Source: Variovorax dokdonensis | GTDB taxonomy: Bacteria > Pseudomonadota > Gammaproteobacteria > Burkholderiales > Burkholderiaceae_C | Assembly (NCBI RefSeq): GCF_030316895.1 | Contig: NZ_JASZYV010000001.1 | Span: forward strand, 124,001 to 188,000 | Length of the DNA stretch: 64,000 nucleotides | Reading direction: 5' to 3' | Shown here: piece by piece, positions 16,006 to 24,967 of the stretch | Numbering within the stretch: position 1 is the first letter of the stretch | Layout: each line of letters opens with the position of its first letter | Notes under the pieces: generated by a model | What the model saw: only the letters and a program-made list of their open reading frames with translations | Databases searched by the model: none | What the model was told of the DNA's origin: nothing | Position numbers and translations under genes: made by a program

Positions 16006-18512
16006 ACATGACGAACACTGACGTGCGGGCATCGGCCCGTCGATTCTTCGCGGCGACCAGCCGCGAAGCCCTTCGCCTGGTGCGCGAGGCGCTGGGCGAC
16101 GAGGCCATCGTGTTGAGCAACCGTGCGAGCGCGCAAGGCGTGGAGATCGTCGCGATGGTCGAGGGCGAGGTTGCGCAGGCCGTGGCGGTTGCCGAGCGCG
16201 CCGCGGAGCCGGCCGCGTCTGTCGCCCCGATCGCACCAGCGGCGAGTGCGCCGGTTGCGCCGGCCATGCAAGCCGCGCCGCAAGCCGCACCGGCTGCGCC
16301 CATCGCGCTTCAGCCCGCCGCGCGGCCTGCGGCGCCCGTCGCCGAGTCGCCAAGCGCTGCCGTGCCGGCCGTCGCCCCGACTGCGTCGTCCGACGCCGTG
16401 CTGAACGAGCTTCACTCCATGCGCGGCATGCTCGAAGAGCAACTGGCCGGCGCGCTGTGGAACGACCAGCAGCGGCAGGACCCTGCCCGTGGCCGCCTGC
16501 TGCGCACCTTGCTCGGCGCAGGCTTCAGCGCGCGGCTGTCGCGCGCCATGCTCGAAAAGCTGCCCACCGGACAGACTTATGCGCAAGGCCTGGCCTTTGC
16601 GCGCTCCGAACTGATCCGCGCCATGCCGGTCATGCAGGACGAAGAAGCCCTGATGCGCCAGGGCGGCGTCTATGCGCTGATGGGGCCGACCGGCGTCGGC
16701 AAGACCACCACCACCGCCAAGCTTGCGGCTCGCTGCGTGATGCGTTTCGGCGCCGACAAGCTCGCGCTGGTGACGACCGACAGCTTCCGGATCGGCGCCT
16801 ACGAGCAGCTGCGCATCTATGGCCAGATCCTGGGCGTGCCCGTCTACGCCGTGAAAGATGCGGCCGACCTGCATCTGGTTTTGCAGGACCTGCAGGGCAA
16901 GCACATGGTGCTCATCGATACCGTGGGCATGAGCCAGCGCGACCGTGCCCTGTCGGAGCAGATCGCCATGCTGTGCAACGCCCGTCGGCCGGTCAAGCGC
17001 ATGTTGCTGCTCAATGCCACCAGCCACGGCGACACCCTCAACGAGGTGGTGCACGCGTACCGCCAGGGCAGCGATCTCGCGGGCTGCATCTTCACCAAGG
17101 TGGACGAATCGACGCACCCCGGTGCCCTGATCGACACGGCCATCCGCCACCGCCTGCCGGTGCACTACGTGTCCAGCGGCCAGAAGGTGCCCGAGAACCT
17201 CATGGTGGCCGACCCCGCGCAACTGGTGGATAGCGTGTTCCAGCCGCGCCGCCACCAACCGCTGTTCGTGCCGCCCGAGACCGAGATGCGCGAGGCGCCC
17301 GAAGGCACCGGCCCGAGCGCCGGCGAACTGCAGGCGCAGGCCGAGGCGGACCGGCTTCGCCATCAGTACCAGAACCTGATCCGCGCGATGGCGCACGACG
17401 CGCAGGAGCTGGCCGGCACGGCGGCATCGCTGAGCGGCGCGGGCATCGGATTCGACACCGCGCGTCGTTTGTGGCGCCGCGCCGGCGACGAGCACATCAC
17501 GCAGCAGGCACTGCTGCAGGTGCTGGCCGCGCAGGCTCAGAGCGAGATCGCGTCGGGTTGCAGCCGGCATGTGCTGGCGGTGTACGGCCGCGTCAGCCTT
17601 CGCACCAGCGAGGGCGGCGATGCGTATGCCTGCCACAGCAGCCTGCTGCTGTCCGACCGCAGTGGCCTGGCGATCGCCGCGCCGAATCAATGGCTGTCCA
17701 CCGCCGGCACGCGCGGCAGCATGGACAAGCGCCGCCGCGCCGAGGCGCGCCAGGTGCAGTGGCTGGATGCGCAGGCCAACGGCAAGCCGGTGGTTCATCT
17801 GCTGGGCCGCCTGCCCTCGCTGGAGGCGCTGCAGGAGTGGCAGGCCCAGGGGCTGCGCTGGCTGGCGCGCGCTTCGGCCGTCACCGGCGTGATCGACGCG
17901 CAAGGCGGCCAGTCGTACGCGCTGGCGCGCCTGCCGTTCGACTACGGCGACGCGGTCGCCATCACCCATCGCGGCAAGCCGGCCGTGCGCCGCGAGGCCC
18001 ACCTGCAGGTGCTGCTGCGCGCAGGTCCAGAGGCCGCCGAACTCAAGCCGCTGCGCTGCGTGGCCGTGCGCGTCATGGACGCGCGCACTCACAAGATCCT
18101 CGCGCAGCACTACCTGCTTTCGAACTTGGAGCACGAGGTCGATGCGGCGCAACTGGCGCAATGGCACGGATGGGCCACCGACGCCGAAGCCTGCCTGCGC
18201 CTGATGCGCCAGGGCGTGCAACTCGCCGGCGGCCTGGGCGAGCCCGGCGATCCCGCCATGGTCAAACGCCTGCTGGTCGCGGGCCAGGTGGGCACGACCG
18301 TCTGGCGCCTGATGCATGCGCAGGGCGAGTGGGCGGCGCGCGCGCGCACTCTGCTCGGCCAACTCACCGGACGCACCTTGCGCGGCGGCCAGGCGCCCAG
18401 CGGCAATCAGCTGTACCTGGGCGTGACCAAGCTGTTCCTGCTGCTTGATGCCCTGGGCACCGAATCGACCGCGCCGACCCGGCAGTTGGTGGCCGTCGCG
18501 AACGAGGCGTGA
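16002..18512 (+). CDS. flhF: Flagellar SRP-type GTPase FlhF with a long C-terminal extension
   Basis: An 836-residue protein. The N-terminal basic part (DVRASARRFFAATSREALRLV) leads to an Ala/Pro linker, then the NG GTPase core with P-loop GPTGVGKTTTTAK (about residues 228-240), TTDSFRIGAYEQLR, and the DTVGMSQRD and TKVDEST motifs. The GTPase ends near residue 412. About 410 further residues follow that match no domain I recognise, so the protein is far longer than the 400-500 residues usual for FlhF. FlhF places new flagella at the pole. TTG 16002 has GGAGG at 6 bp spacing and overlaps the flhA stop; ATG 16008 is the alternative. Confidence 0.88.
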   Translation: MNMTNTDVRASARRFFAATSREALRLVREALGDEAIVLSNRASAQGVEIVAMVEGEVAQAVAVAERAAEPAASVAPIAPAASAPVAPAMQAAPQAAPAAPIALQPAARPAAPVAESPSAAVPAVAPTASSDAVLNELHSMRGMLEEQLAGALWNDQQRQDPARGRLLRTLLGAGFSARLSRAMLEKLPTGQTYAQGLAFARSELIRAMPVMQDEEALMRQGGVYALMGPTGVGKTTTTAKLAARCVMRFGADKLALVTTDSFRIGAYEQLRIYGQILGVPVYAVKDAADLHLVLQDLQGKHMVLIDTVGMSQRDRALSEQIAMLCNARRPVKRMLLLNATSHGDTLNEVVHAYRQGSDLAGCIFTKVDESTHPGALIDTAIRHRLPVHYVSSGQKVPENLMVADPAQLVDSVFQPRRHQPLFVPPETEMREAPEGTGPSAGELQAQAEADRLRHQYQNLIRAMAHDAQELAGTAASLSGAGIGFDTARRLWRRAGDEHITQQALLQVLAAQAQSEIASGCSRHVLAVYGRVSLRTSEGGDAYACHSSLLLSDRSGLAIAAPNQWLSTAGTRGSMDKRRRAEARQVQWLDAQANGKPVVHLLGRLPSLEALQEWQAQGLRWLARASAVTGVIDAQGGQSYALARLPFDYGDAVAITHRGKPAVRREAHLQVLLRAGPEAAELKPLRCVAVRVMDARTHKILAQHYLLSNLEHEVDAAQLAQWHGWATDAEACLRLMRQGVQLAGGLGEPGDPAMVKRLLVAGQVGTTVWRLMHAQGEWAARARTLLGQLTGRTLRGGQAPSGNQLYLGVTKLFLLLDALGTESTAPTRQLVAVANEA

Positions 18513-18528
18513 GGAAAGGTGTTCGCGC

Positions 18529-19260
18529 ATGAGCAAACGGGTTGTCGATCAAGCCGAAGGTCTGCGCCGTCTTCTGGCGCCGCCATCGACGCACGTGGTG
18601 GCCGTGGCCGGCATGAGCCGTGGCGAGGGCACCACGACGGTGGCGATGGGCCTGGCCGCTGCGCTGGCCGTGCAGGGTAGGGAGGTGCTGGTGCTCGATG
18701 AACATGCGCCACGCGCCGGCTCCGCCGCTGTTCTTGCGCGCGGCGATGGCGCCGTCGACGTGAAGCCAGCCAAAGGCGAATTGCTCTCGCACGACTTCGA
18801 TCCGCGCAGCTGGAGTCCCGGCGGCGTGGTGGTGATCGACGCCGCACTCGATGACGAGGGCCGCCTGTCGGCCACCGCCGAAGCGGCCGACGATCTTTTG
18901 CTGGTGCTGCAGCCGCGCGCTGCATCCATCACCGCCGCCTATGCCGGCGTCAAGCGGCTGCATTACGCGCACGGGCTGCAACAGGCGCGCTTCCTGGTCA
19001 ACGCCGCGCCCGATGAGCGGGGCGCGTTGCAGATCATGGCCAACCTGTCGGCCGCCGGCAGCCGCTATCTGGCGGTTTCGCTTTCGCCGGCCGGCTGGCT
19101 GCATGCGGACCCGCGCCTCGAGGATGCGCGCCGCCTGGGCCGAACCGTGGTCGAGGCCTTCCCGGCCAGCCCGGCCGCGCTGGACCTGCGGCGCGTGGCA
19201 TCCGCACTGCTGCACTGGCCCCGTCAGTCGCCGGCCCCTCGGGCCGTGGCTGCCGCCTGA
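18529..19260 (+). CDS. FlhG/MinD-like protein with degenerate P-loop
   Basis: A 243-residue protein in the flhG (fleN) position between flhF and fliA. It keeps the MinD/ParA fold signs: an N-terminal strand VVAVAGM leading into a P-loop region and VAMGLAAALA helix, VLVLDEH as the A-prime strand, VVVIDAALD as Walker B, and LLVLQPRAASITAAYAGVKRL. The P-loop reads GMSRGEGTTT at 28-37: Ser30 and Thr35 stand where the two conserved lysines of GKGGVGKT should be. FlhG normally limits flagellar number through ATP-driven membrane cycling and FlhF stimulation. Here ATP hydrolysis seems unlikely. The start ATG 18529 follows a GAGGAAAGG ribosome site. Confidence 0.82.
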   Translation: MSKRVVDQAEGLRRLLAPPSTHVVAVAGMSRGEGTTTVAMGLAAALAVQGREVLVLDEHAPRAGSAAVLARGDGAVDVKPAKGELLSHDFDPRSWSPGGVVVIDAALDDEGRLSATAEAADDLLLVLQPRAASITAAYAGVKRLHYAHGLQQARFLVNAAPDERGALQIMANLSAAGSRYLAVSLSPAGWLHADPRLEDARRLGRTVVEAFPASPAALDLRRVASALLHWPRQSPAPRAVAAA

Positions 19261-19303
19261 GGGTCGTCTGGAAACCATCGTTCCTCAACCGAGAACCGCA
19301 CAC

Positions 19304-20035
19304 GTGTACACCGCACAGGGAACCATCGAGAAATCGCATCTGCTGGAGCAGCACTATCCATTGGTGCGCCGAATTGCATTGCAGATGCTCGCCAAGCTGC
19401 CGGCCAGCGTGGAGCTGGACGATCTGATCCAGGTCGGCATGATCGGCCTGCTGGATGCATCCACCCGCTACCAGGACAACAAGGGCGCCCAGTTCGAGAC
19501 CTTCGCCAGCCAGCGCATCCGCGGCGCGATGCTCGACGAGCTGCGGGCCAGCGACTGGGGCTCGCGCGGCTTGCGGCAATCGGGCCGTGGCGTGGAGAAA
19601 GCCATCCAGGCGCTGGAGCATCGACTGGGCCGCGCGCCCAGCGAAGGCGAGATCGCCCGCGAACTGAAGATGGATCTGGACGACTACCAGTCGCTGCTGC
19701 AAGAGATCCAGGGCTGCCAGTTGCTGTACGTCGAGGACTTCGCGCAGGGCGATTCCGAGAATCCCTTCATCGACCAGCATGCCCGGGCCGCGCGCGGCGA
19801 TCGTCTGGTCGACGATCCGCTCGCACAGCTGATGGAAAGCGGCTTTCGGGAGCAGCTGGTTCAGGCCATCTCCGAGCTTCCGGAGCGCGACCAGCTCCTG
19901 CTGAACCTCTACTACGACGAGGAACTGAACCTGCGCGAGATCGGCGCCATTCTGGAAGTGAGCCAGAGCCGCGTTTGCCAGCTGCACAGCCAGGCCATCA
20001 GCCGCTTGCGGGCGAAGCTGGCCGATCTGCTCTGA
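19304..20035 (+). CDS. fliA: RNA polymerase sigma factor FliA (sigma-28)
   Basis: A 243-residue sigma-70 family protein with FliA architecture. Region 2 (HYPLVRRIALQMLAKLPASV, DLIQVGMIGLLDASTRY, FETFASQRIRGAMLDELR) is followed by region 3 (RAPSEGEIARELKM) and region 4 with the helix-turn-helix LREIGAILEVSQSRVCQLHSQ. It directs transcription of flagellin, chemotaxis and other late genes. The GTG at 19304 gives MYTAQGTIEKSHLLEQHYPLV, fitting family starts; the ribosome site is weak. It closes the motility locus and converges on the ArsR-type gene with a 4 bp gap. Confidence 0.96.
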   Translation: MYTAQGTIEKSHLLEQHYPLVRRIALQMLAKLPASVELDDLIQVGMIGLLDASTRYQDNKGAQFETFASQRIRGAMLDELRASDWGSRGLRQSGRGVEKAIQALEHRLGRAPSEGEIARELKMDLDDYQSLLQEIQGCQLLYVEDFAQGDSENPFIDQHARAARGDRLVDDPLAQLMESGFREQLVQAISELPERDQLLLNLYYDEELNLREIGAILEVSQSRVCQLHSQAISRLRAKLADLL

Positions 20036-20039
20036 GGGC

Positions 20040-20855
20040 TCAGAGCGCGGCGGCGTAGGCCTCGAGCTGGCTCATGCAAGTGCCCCAGCCTTCGTAGAAG
20101 CCCATCTCCTCGTGCCGCTTGCGCGAGGCTTCGTCCCGGTGCAGCACGCGTGCCGTGTAGCGGGTGCTGCCGCCTTCGTCTTCCATCGTGATGAAGGCCG
20201 TCATGGGCAGCCAGGATTCCTGCGGACGCCAGCCCGCGCCCAGCGAACTGGTGGTCACGATGCGCGACATGGGCGTCACTTCGAGAAACACGCCGGGGTT
20301 GTCGCTCTCGCCCCCGTCCGGCCCCCGCATGAAGGTGTGAAAAGCGCCGCCGGTGCGGAAGTCGAAGGCGCGCACCTCGGTGGTCCAGGGCTTGGGGCAC
20401 CACCATTGCTTCAGGTGGTCGGGGTCGCTCCAGGCCTTCCAGACCAGGGCGCGCGGCGCGCGCAGCACACGGACGATCTCGAGGTCGAGCGCGGGATTGA
20501 GTGTCGACGACATGGCAAGCAGTTCCTTTGCGTAGAGGGTTTCGACGAACTGGGTCAAACGATCGGTGCGCGCTTCCCAGGTCTGGCGCTGCTGTTCCAG
20601 CCAGTCCTGCGCCCGCTCCATCGCGGCGGGCTGAAGCTCGCACATGCGCACCCGGCCTTCCTTGCGCGAGCGCACCAGGCCACACCGCTCCAGCACGCCC
20701 AGGTGCTTCATGAAGGAGGGCAGGGCCATGCGAAATGGCGCCGCCAACGCCTTCACCGAAGCGGCGCCACTCGCCAACTGATCGACGATCGCAAGCCGTG
20801 TCGGGTCGCCCAGGGCCAGGAACATCTGGTTGAGCTGGGGTTGATGGTTAGCCAT
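20040..20855 (-). CDS. ArsR-family repressor fused to an AHSA1/SRPBCC domain
   Basis: A 271-residue protein in which two usually separate gene products are one reading frame. Residues 1-110 form a winged-helix ArsR domain (FLALGDPTRLAIVDQLASG, then SFMKHLGVLERCGLVRSRKEG); no metal-binding cysteine pair is seen. Residues from about 115 are an AHSA1-type SRPBCC domain (RVLRAPRALVWKAWSDPDHL, QWWCPKPW, FEEMGFYEGW-like end EEMGFYEGWGTCMSQL). In many bacteria an ArsR gene overlaps a separate AHSA1 gene; here there is no stop between them. An internal ATG before SSTLNPAL could also give a free SRPBCC protein. The start at 20855 lies inside a palindromic operator. Ligand unknown. Confidence 0.85.
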   Translation of the reverse strand: MANHQPQLNQMFLALGDPTRLAIVDQLASGAASVKALAAPFRMALPSFMKHLGVLERCGLVRSRKEGRVRMCELQPAAMERAQDWLEQQRQTWEARTDRLTQFVETLYAKELLAMSSTLNPALDLEIVRVLRAPRALVWKAWSDPDHLKQWWCPKPWTTEVRAFDFRTGGAFHTFMRGPDGGESDNPGVFLEVTPMSRIVTTSSLGAGWRPQESWLPMTAFITMEDEGGSTRYTARVLHRDEASRKRHEEMGFYEGWGTCMSQLEAYAAAL

Positions 20856-20864
20856 TTGGCTAAC
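20847..20864 (-). promoter_or_regulatory. Palindromic operator over the ArsR-fusion start codon
   Basis: GTTAGCCATTTGGCTAAC is a perfect inverted repeat with 7 bp arms (20847-20853 and 20858-20864) and a 4 bp centre. It covers the start codon of the ArsR fusion gene (complement of 20853-20855). ArsR proteins bind such 12-2-12-like dyads at their own promoters, so autorepression is likely. The dyad is seen; the binding is inferred. Confidence 0.65.
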
Positions 20865-21214
20865 TTTAGGGGATGTGCTGGGCTGGCGCAAGCCCCTGTG
20901 GCCAATACCGCCACGCTGTGGCGCTTTCCTGCGCGGCCTTGCCTTTGGCCTCGGGAGGACCCTCCAGCGCGGCAAGGAGCGAAGTTGCCGGTACGAGTTC
21001 CGGGGCTGAAGGTGTCCATTGCCGCAATCGCCGAGGCCTAGTTGATGCCTGGTTAATTGGTTGAGGTCTCCGGCCAGCGGTCCTGGCGTCCATTGCACCA
21101 ATCTCATGTCCATCGCAGCGGGGCGCTTGGCCGACGCCAACGGTGCCGGGAAGTGTTTGTTCCGCGCCTAAACTGCGCACCTTCCATCCCCTTCCTCCTG
21201 AAAGGTCTGCAGCC
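20865..21214. other. Intergenic stretch between divergent genes, no gene seen
   Basis: These 350 bp separate the ArsR fusion gene (leftward) from the YbaK gene (rightward). I find no convincing coding sequence, RNA gene, or repeat. A TAAACT box at 21169-21174 could be a -10 for the rightward operon but has no good -35, and a short GGAGG/CCTCC inverted repeat lies near 20955-20970. Confidence 0.5.
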
Positions 21215-21715
21215 ATGTGCGGCGCCGAACTCACCGCCCTTCCCGAAACCGTGCAGCGCGTCGCGAGGCTGCTGCAGGACGCCGGCCATCCGAATGCGCC
21301 CGTCATGCTCGACGACGCCGCGCGAACCGCCCAGCAGGCGGCCGACGCCCTGGGCATCGAGGTGGGGCAGATTGCCAAGAGCATCATCTTCAGGCGCAAG
21401 TCGGATGAGGTGGCCGTGCTGGTCGTCACCTCGGGCGACCGGCGCGTGGACGAGAAGAAGGTCGATGCGCTGGTGGGCAAGACCGGTCGCGCCGATGCCG
21501 AATTCGTCAAGAGCCGGACGGGCTTCTCGATCGGTGGCGTGTCGCCCTTCGCGCATGCGACGAAACCAGTCGTCCTGATCGATCGCGAACTGTTTCGCTT
21601 CGACACCGTGTGGGCCGCGGCCGGCCACCCGCATGCGGTGGTGCAACTGCGCCCGCAAGACCTGGAGCGCCTGACCGGCGCGCCGGTGGCCGACGTGGTG
21701 CAGACCGTCGCATGA
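21215..21715 (+). CDS. YbaK/EbsC family aminoacyl-tRNA deacylase-like protein
   Basis: A 166-residue YbaK/ProX-type editing domain. Visible family features are the start helix VQRVARLLQDAG, the core IAKSIIFRRKSDEVAVLVVTSGDRRVDEKK with the conserved lysine, and GFSIGGVSPFAH, the signature loop of the family. Such proteins clear mischarged Cys-tRNA(Pro), Ala-tRNA(Pro) or related species in the cytoplasm; the exact substrate cannot be told from sequence. The start ATG 21215 gives MCGAELTALPETVQR; upstream in-frame codons do not fit the family. The stop overlaps the next gene by ATGA, starting a three-gene coupled operon. Confidence 0.85.
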   Translation: MCGAELTALPETVQRVARLLQDAGHPNAPVMLDDAARTAQQAADALGIEVGQIAKSIIFRRKSDEVAVLVVTSGDRRVDEKKVDALVGKTGRADAEFVKSRTGFSIGGVSPFAHATKPVVLIDRELFRFDTVWAAAGHPHAVVQLRPQDLERLTGAPVADVVQTVA

Positions 21716-21981
21716 ATGCCAAGCTGGCCGCGCGTGCCGATGCGGTGCTGGCCCAGCCCGATGGCCAGCCGGTGATCTCGCCCTGCGTTTCGGTCTGCCG
21801 CATGGATCCCGGCAGCGGCCTGTGCATCGGCTGTCTGCGCAGCCTGGACGAGATCGCCGCATGGAGCGCGATGGACGACCGGGAGCGCCGGGCGGTGTGG
21901 ACGTGCATCGCCGAGCGCGCCGCATCGAACGCGACGGCCCCGGCCACCGAAGAAGCCACCGGCCCATCGGAGTTGCCATGA
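21712..21981 (+). CDS. DUF1289 family small cysteine protein
   Basis: An 89-residue protein with the DUF1289 pattern: SPCVSVCRMDPGSGLCIGCLRSLDEIAAW, four cysteines in a C-x3-C-x8-C-x2-C arrangement followed by a Trp-containing helix and RRAVW. The cysteine set suggests a small metal-binding (zinc or iron-sulfur) fold, but the function of the family is not known to me. The C-terminal 20 residues are Ala/Thr/Pro-rich and probably disordered. Start and stop both lie in ATGA overlaps with its neighbours, so it is made together with the YbaK-like and kappa-GST-like proteins. Confidence 0.85.
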   Translation: MNAKLAARADAVLAQPDGQPVISPCVSVCRMDPGSGLCIGCLRSLDEIAAWSAMDDRERRAVWTCIAERAASNATAPATEEATGPSELP

Positions 21982-22625
21982 AGACCATCACCTTCCACTA
22001 CGACTTCCTCTCGCCCTTTGCGTACCTGGCCTTCGAGCATCTGCCGCAGGCGCTGGCGGGCCTGAGCGTTCATGTGCGTTACCGGCCGGTCTTGCTGGGC
22101 GCGCTGCTGCGCGCGCACGGATTGCTCGGTCCGGCGGAAGTGGCGCACAAGCGCGACTGGACCTACCGCCAGGTGCTGTGGCAAGGGCGCATGCACGACG
22201 TTCCGATCGACATGCCCGCGCAGCATCCCTTCAATCCGCTGCCGTACTTGCGGCTCGCGCTGGCATCGGCAGACGGCGCCGACACCAACCGGTATGTCAC
22301 CGAGACCATCTTTCGCGACATCTGGCGCGGCGGCGGCGACCCATCCGATCCGGCACGCGTTGCCGCACTGGCGGCCCGCTTGCCGCGGGTGCGTGAGCCC
22401 GACGGCGATGCCGTCAAGGCCCAGTTGCGCGCCAACACCGACGCGGCGGTCCGCGCCGGGATCTTCGGCACGCCGACGATGGAAGTGGACGGCCAGCACT
22501 TTTGGGGGCTCGACAGCCTGCCCGTTCTGCGCGCGTGGCTGGAAGGCGATCCATGGTTCGAGCAGGACGCCTGGAAGTCGGCCGGAAACAGGCCGGCATG
22601 GACGCCCCCGGGAAAGTCCCAGTAA
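21978..22625 (+). CDS. 2-hydroxychromene-2-carboxylate isomerase-like (DsbA/kappa-GST fold) protein
   Basis: A 215-residue thioredoxin-fold protein of the DsbA-like kappa glutathione transferase group. The start ITFHYDFLSPFAYLAFEHL has SPFAY where DsbA would have CPxC, so it is not a disulfide oxidoreductase. The conserved cis-proline loop GIFGTPTMEVDGQHFWGLDSL is present near the C-terminus. Relatives isomerise 2-hydroxychromene-2-carboxylate in naphthalene breakdown, but no degradation genes lie nearby, so the true substrate is open. The start overlaps the DUF1289 stop (ATGA). A possible terminator follows the stop. Confidence 0.85.
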   Translation: MKTITFHYDFLSPFAYLAFEHLPQALAGLSVHVRYRPVLLGALLRAHGLLGPAEVAHKRDWTYRQVLWQGRMHDVPIDMPAQHPFNPLPYLRLALASADGADTNRYVTETIFRDIWRGGGDPSDPARVAALAARLPRVREPDGDAVKAQLRANTDAAVRAGIFGTPTMEVDGQHFWGLDSLPVLRAWLEGDPWFEQDAWKSAGNRPAWTPPGKSQ

Positions 22626-22655
22626 GGCTGTCCCGTCGCTTTCGGCCTTGTTTTT
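22624..22655 (+). terminator. Possible intrinsic terminator after the kappa-GST-like gene
   Basis: AAGGC (22624-22628) pairs with GCCTT (22645-22649), followed by G and five T (22651-22655). The stem is short and the loop long, so this is a weak candidate; it overlaps the TAA stop of the operon. Confidence 0.35.
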
Positions 22656-22792
22656 ACATTCCGAAACGACAGTGTTGGGTTTGACCTGATTTCGTCAGAT
22701 TCCGTTCAGTTTCGCGCAAGGTCGCGGTCAGTTGCCAGTGAAGAATGGCTTTCACCCCCATTGGGGCCAAGCATTTCAACTGGAGACGACGC

Positions 22793-24484
<1,692 letters not shown>

Positions 24485-24521
24485 GCCCACCCCAGGCTGC
24501 CCTGCTTCGCAGGTCGGCCTA

Positions 24522-24565
24522 CCCCTTGAGGGGCGCCATCTGCGGCCTGGCATAGCCAGTTCCGC
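24522..24565. repeat. REP-like intergenic palindromes
   Basis: Two adjacent dyads lie after the transporter gene: CCCCTTGAGGGG (24522-24533) and a nested stem GCGG-c-CTGGC / GCCAG-tt-CCGC (24542-24551 with 24555-24565). This arrangement resembles the short palindromic intergenic elements scattered in Comamonadaceae genomes. No second copy is in the window, so the repeat nature is inferred. Confidence 0.4.
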
Positions 24566-24667
24566 GATGGCCTCGAAGGGGCTTCGCTTCGCTTGCCGGA
24601 TGACGGTGGCGTAGCGGATGGGTTTGAAGGCTGGCGCCCTGTTCTAGGCAGCGGCGTCCATCAACAA

Positions 24668-24702
24668 GGCCCCGTGCGGGTGCGCGGGGCCTTTTCTTTT
24701 TT
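24668..24702 (+). terminator. Rho-independent terminator
   Basis: GGCCCCG (24668-24674) pairs perfectly with CGGGGCC (24685-24691) across a 10-base loop and is followed by TTTCTTTTTT. It is well formed and should end transcripts from the MHS transporter gene, 184 bp upstream, before the small gene at 24730. Confidence 0.85.
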
Positions 24703-24729
24703 CAAGTGACCTCAGAGAGGAATCCAGCG

Positions 24730-24870
24730 ATGTGGAAGATTGGTATTGGCTTCGTGGCGTTCGTCGCGCTGTGCCTGTTCGTGATCATGAAGGCGGGCGA
24801 CAAGATCGACATGGGCGGGGAGAAGCACAGCGGGGACATGCACGCCACTGAGCCTGCGCCGGCCAAGTAG
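24730..24870 (+). CDS. Small single-span membrane protein, 46 residues
   Basis: A 46-codon gene with ATG 24730 preceded by GAGAGGAA (24715-24722), an excellent ribosome site. The peptide has one hydrophobic helix (IGIGFVAFVALCLFVIMKAG, residues 4-23) and a hydrophilic tail DKIDMGGEKHSGDMHATEPA that would sit on one side of the membrane. I recall similar short proteins in related genomes but know no function. It stands just after a strong terminator, only 28 bp from the T-run, so its promoter must be in the terminator region or it depends on read-through. Its downstream gene is convergent. Confidence 0.65.
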   Translation: MWKIGIGFVAFVALCLFVIMKAGDKIDMGGEKHSGDMHATEPAPAK

Positions 24871-24967
24871 GGCAGGTGGGGCAGGTGGGGCAGGGCGCCG
24901 CCAGCGTGCGTGCGCCGCTGCAGTGGCGTACGGAAGGCCCCGCCGGTTCAGGCCGGGCCGGGCGTCC

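Noticed and set aside
15873-18536. An 887-codon minus-strand open frame opposite flhF
   Set aside because: It is a mirror of the high-GC flhF gene; its composition is unlike a real protein and no start signal or partner gene is seen.
24869-24894. Short tandem repeat of a 9 bp GCAGGTGGG unit
   Set aside because: Only about two and a half copies, no structure or gene association; probably chance or slippage.
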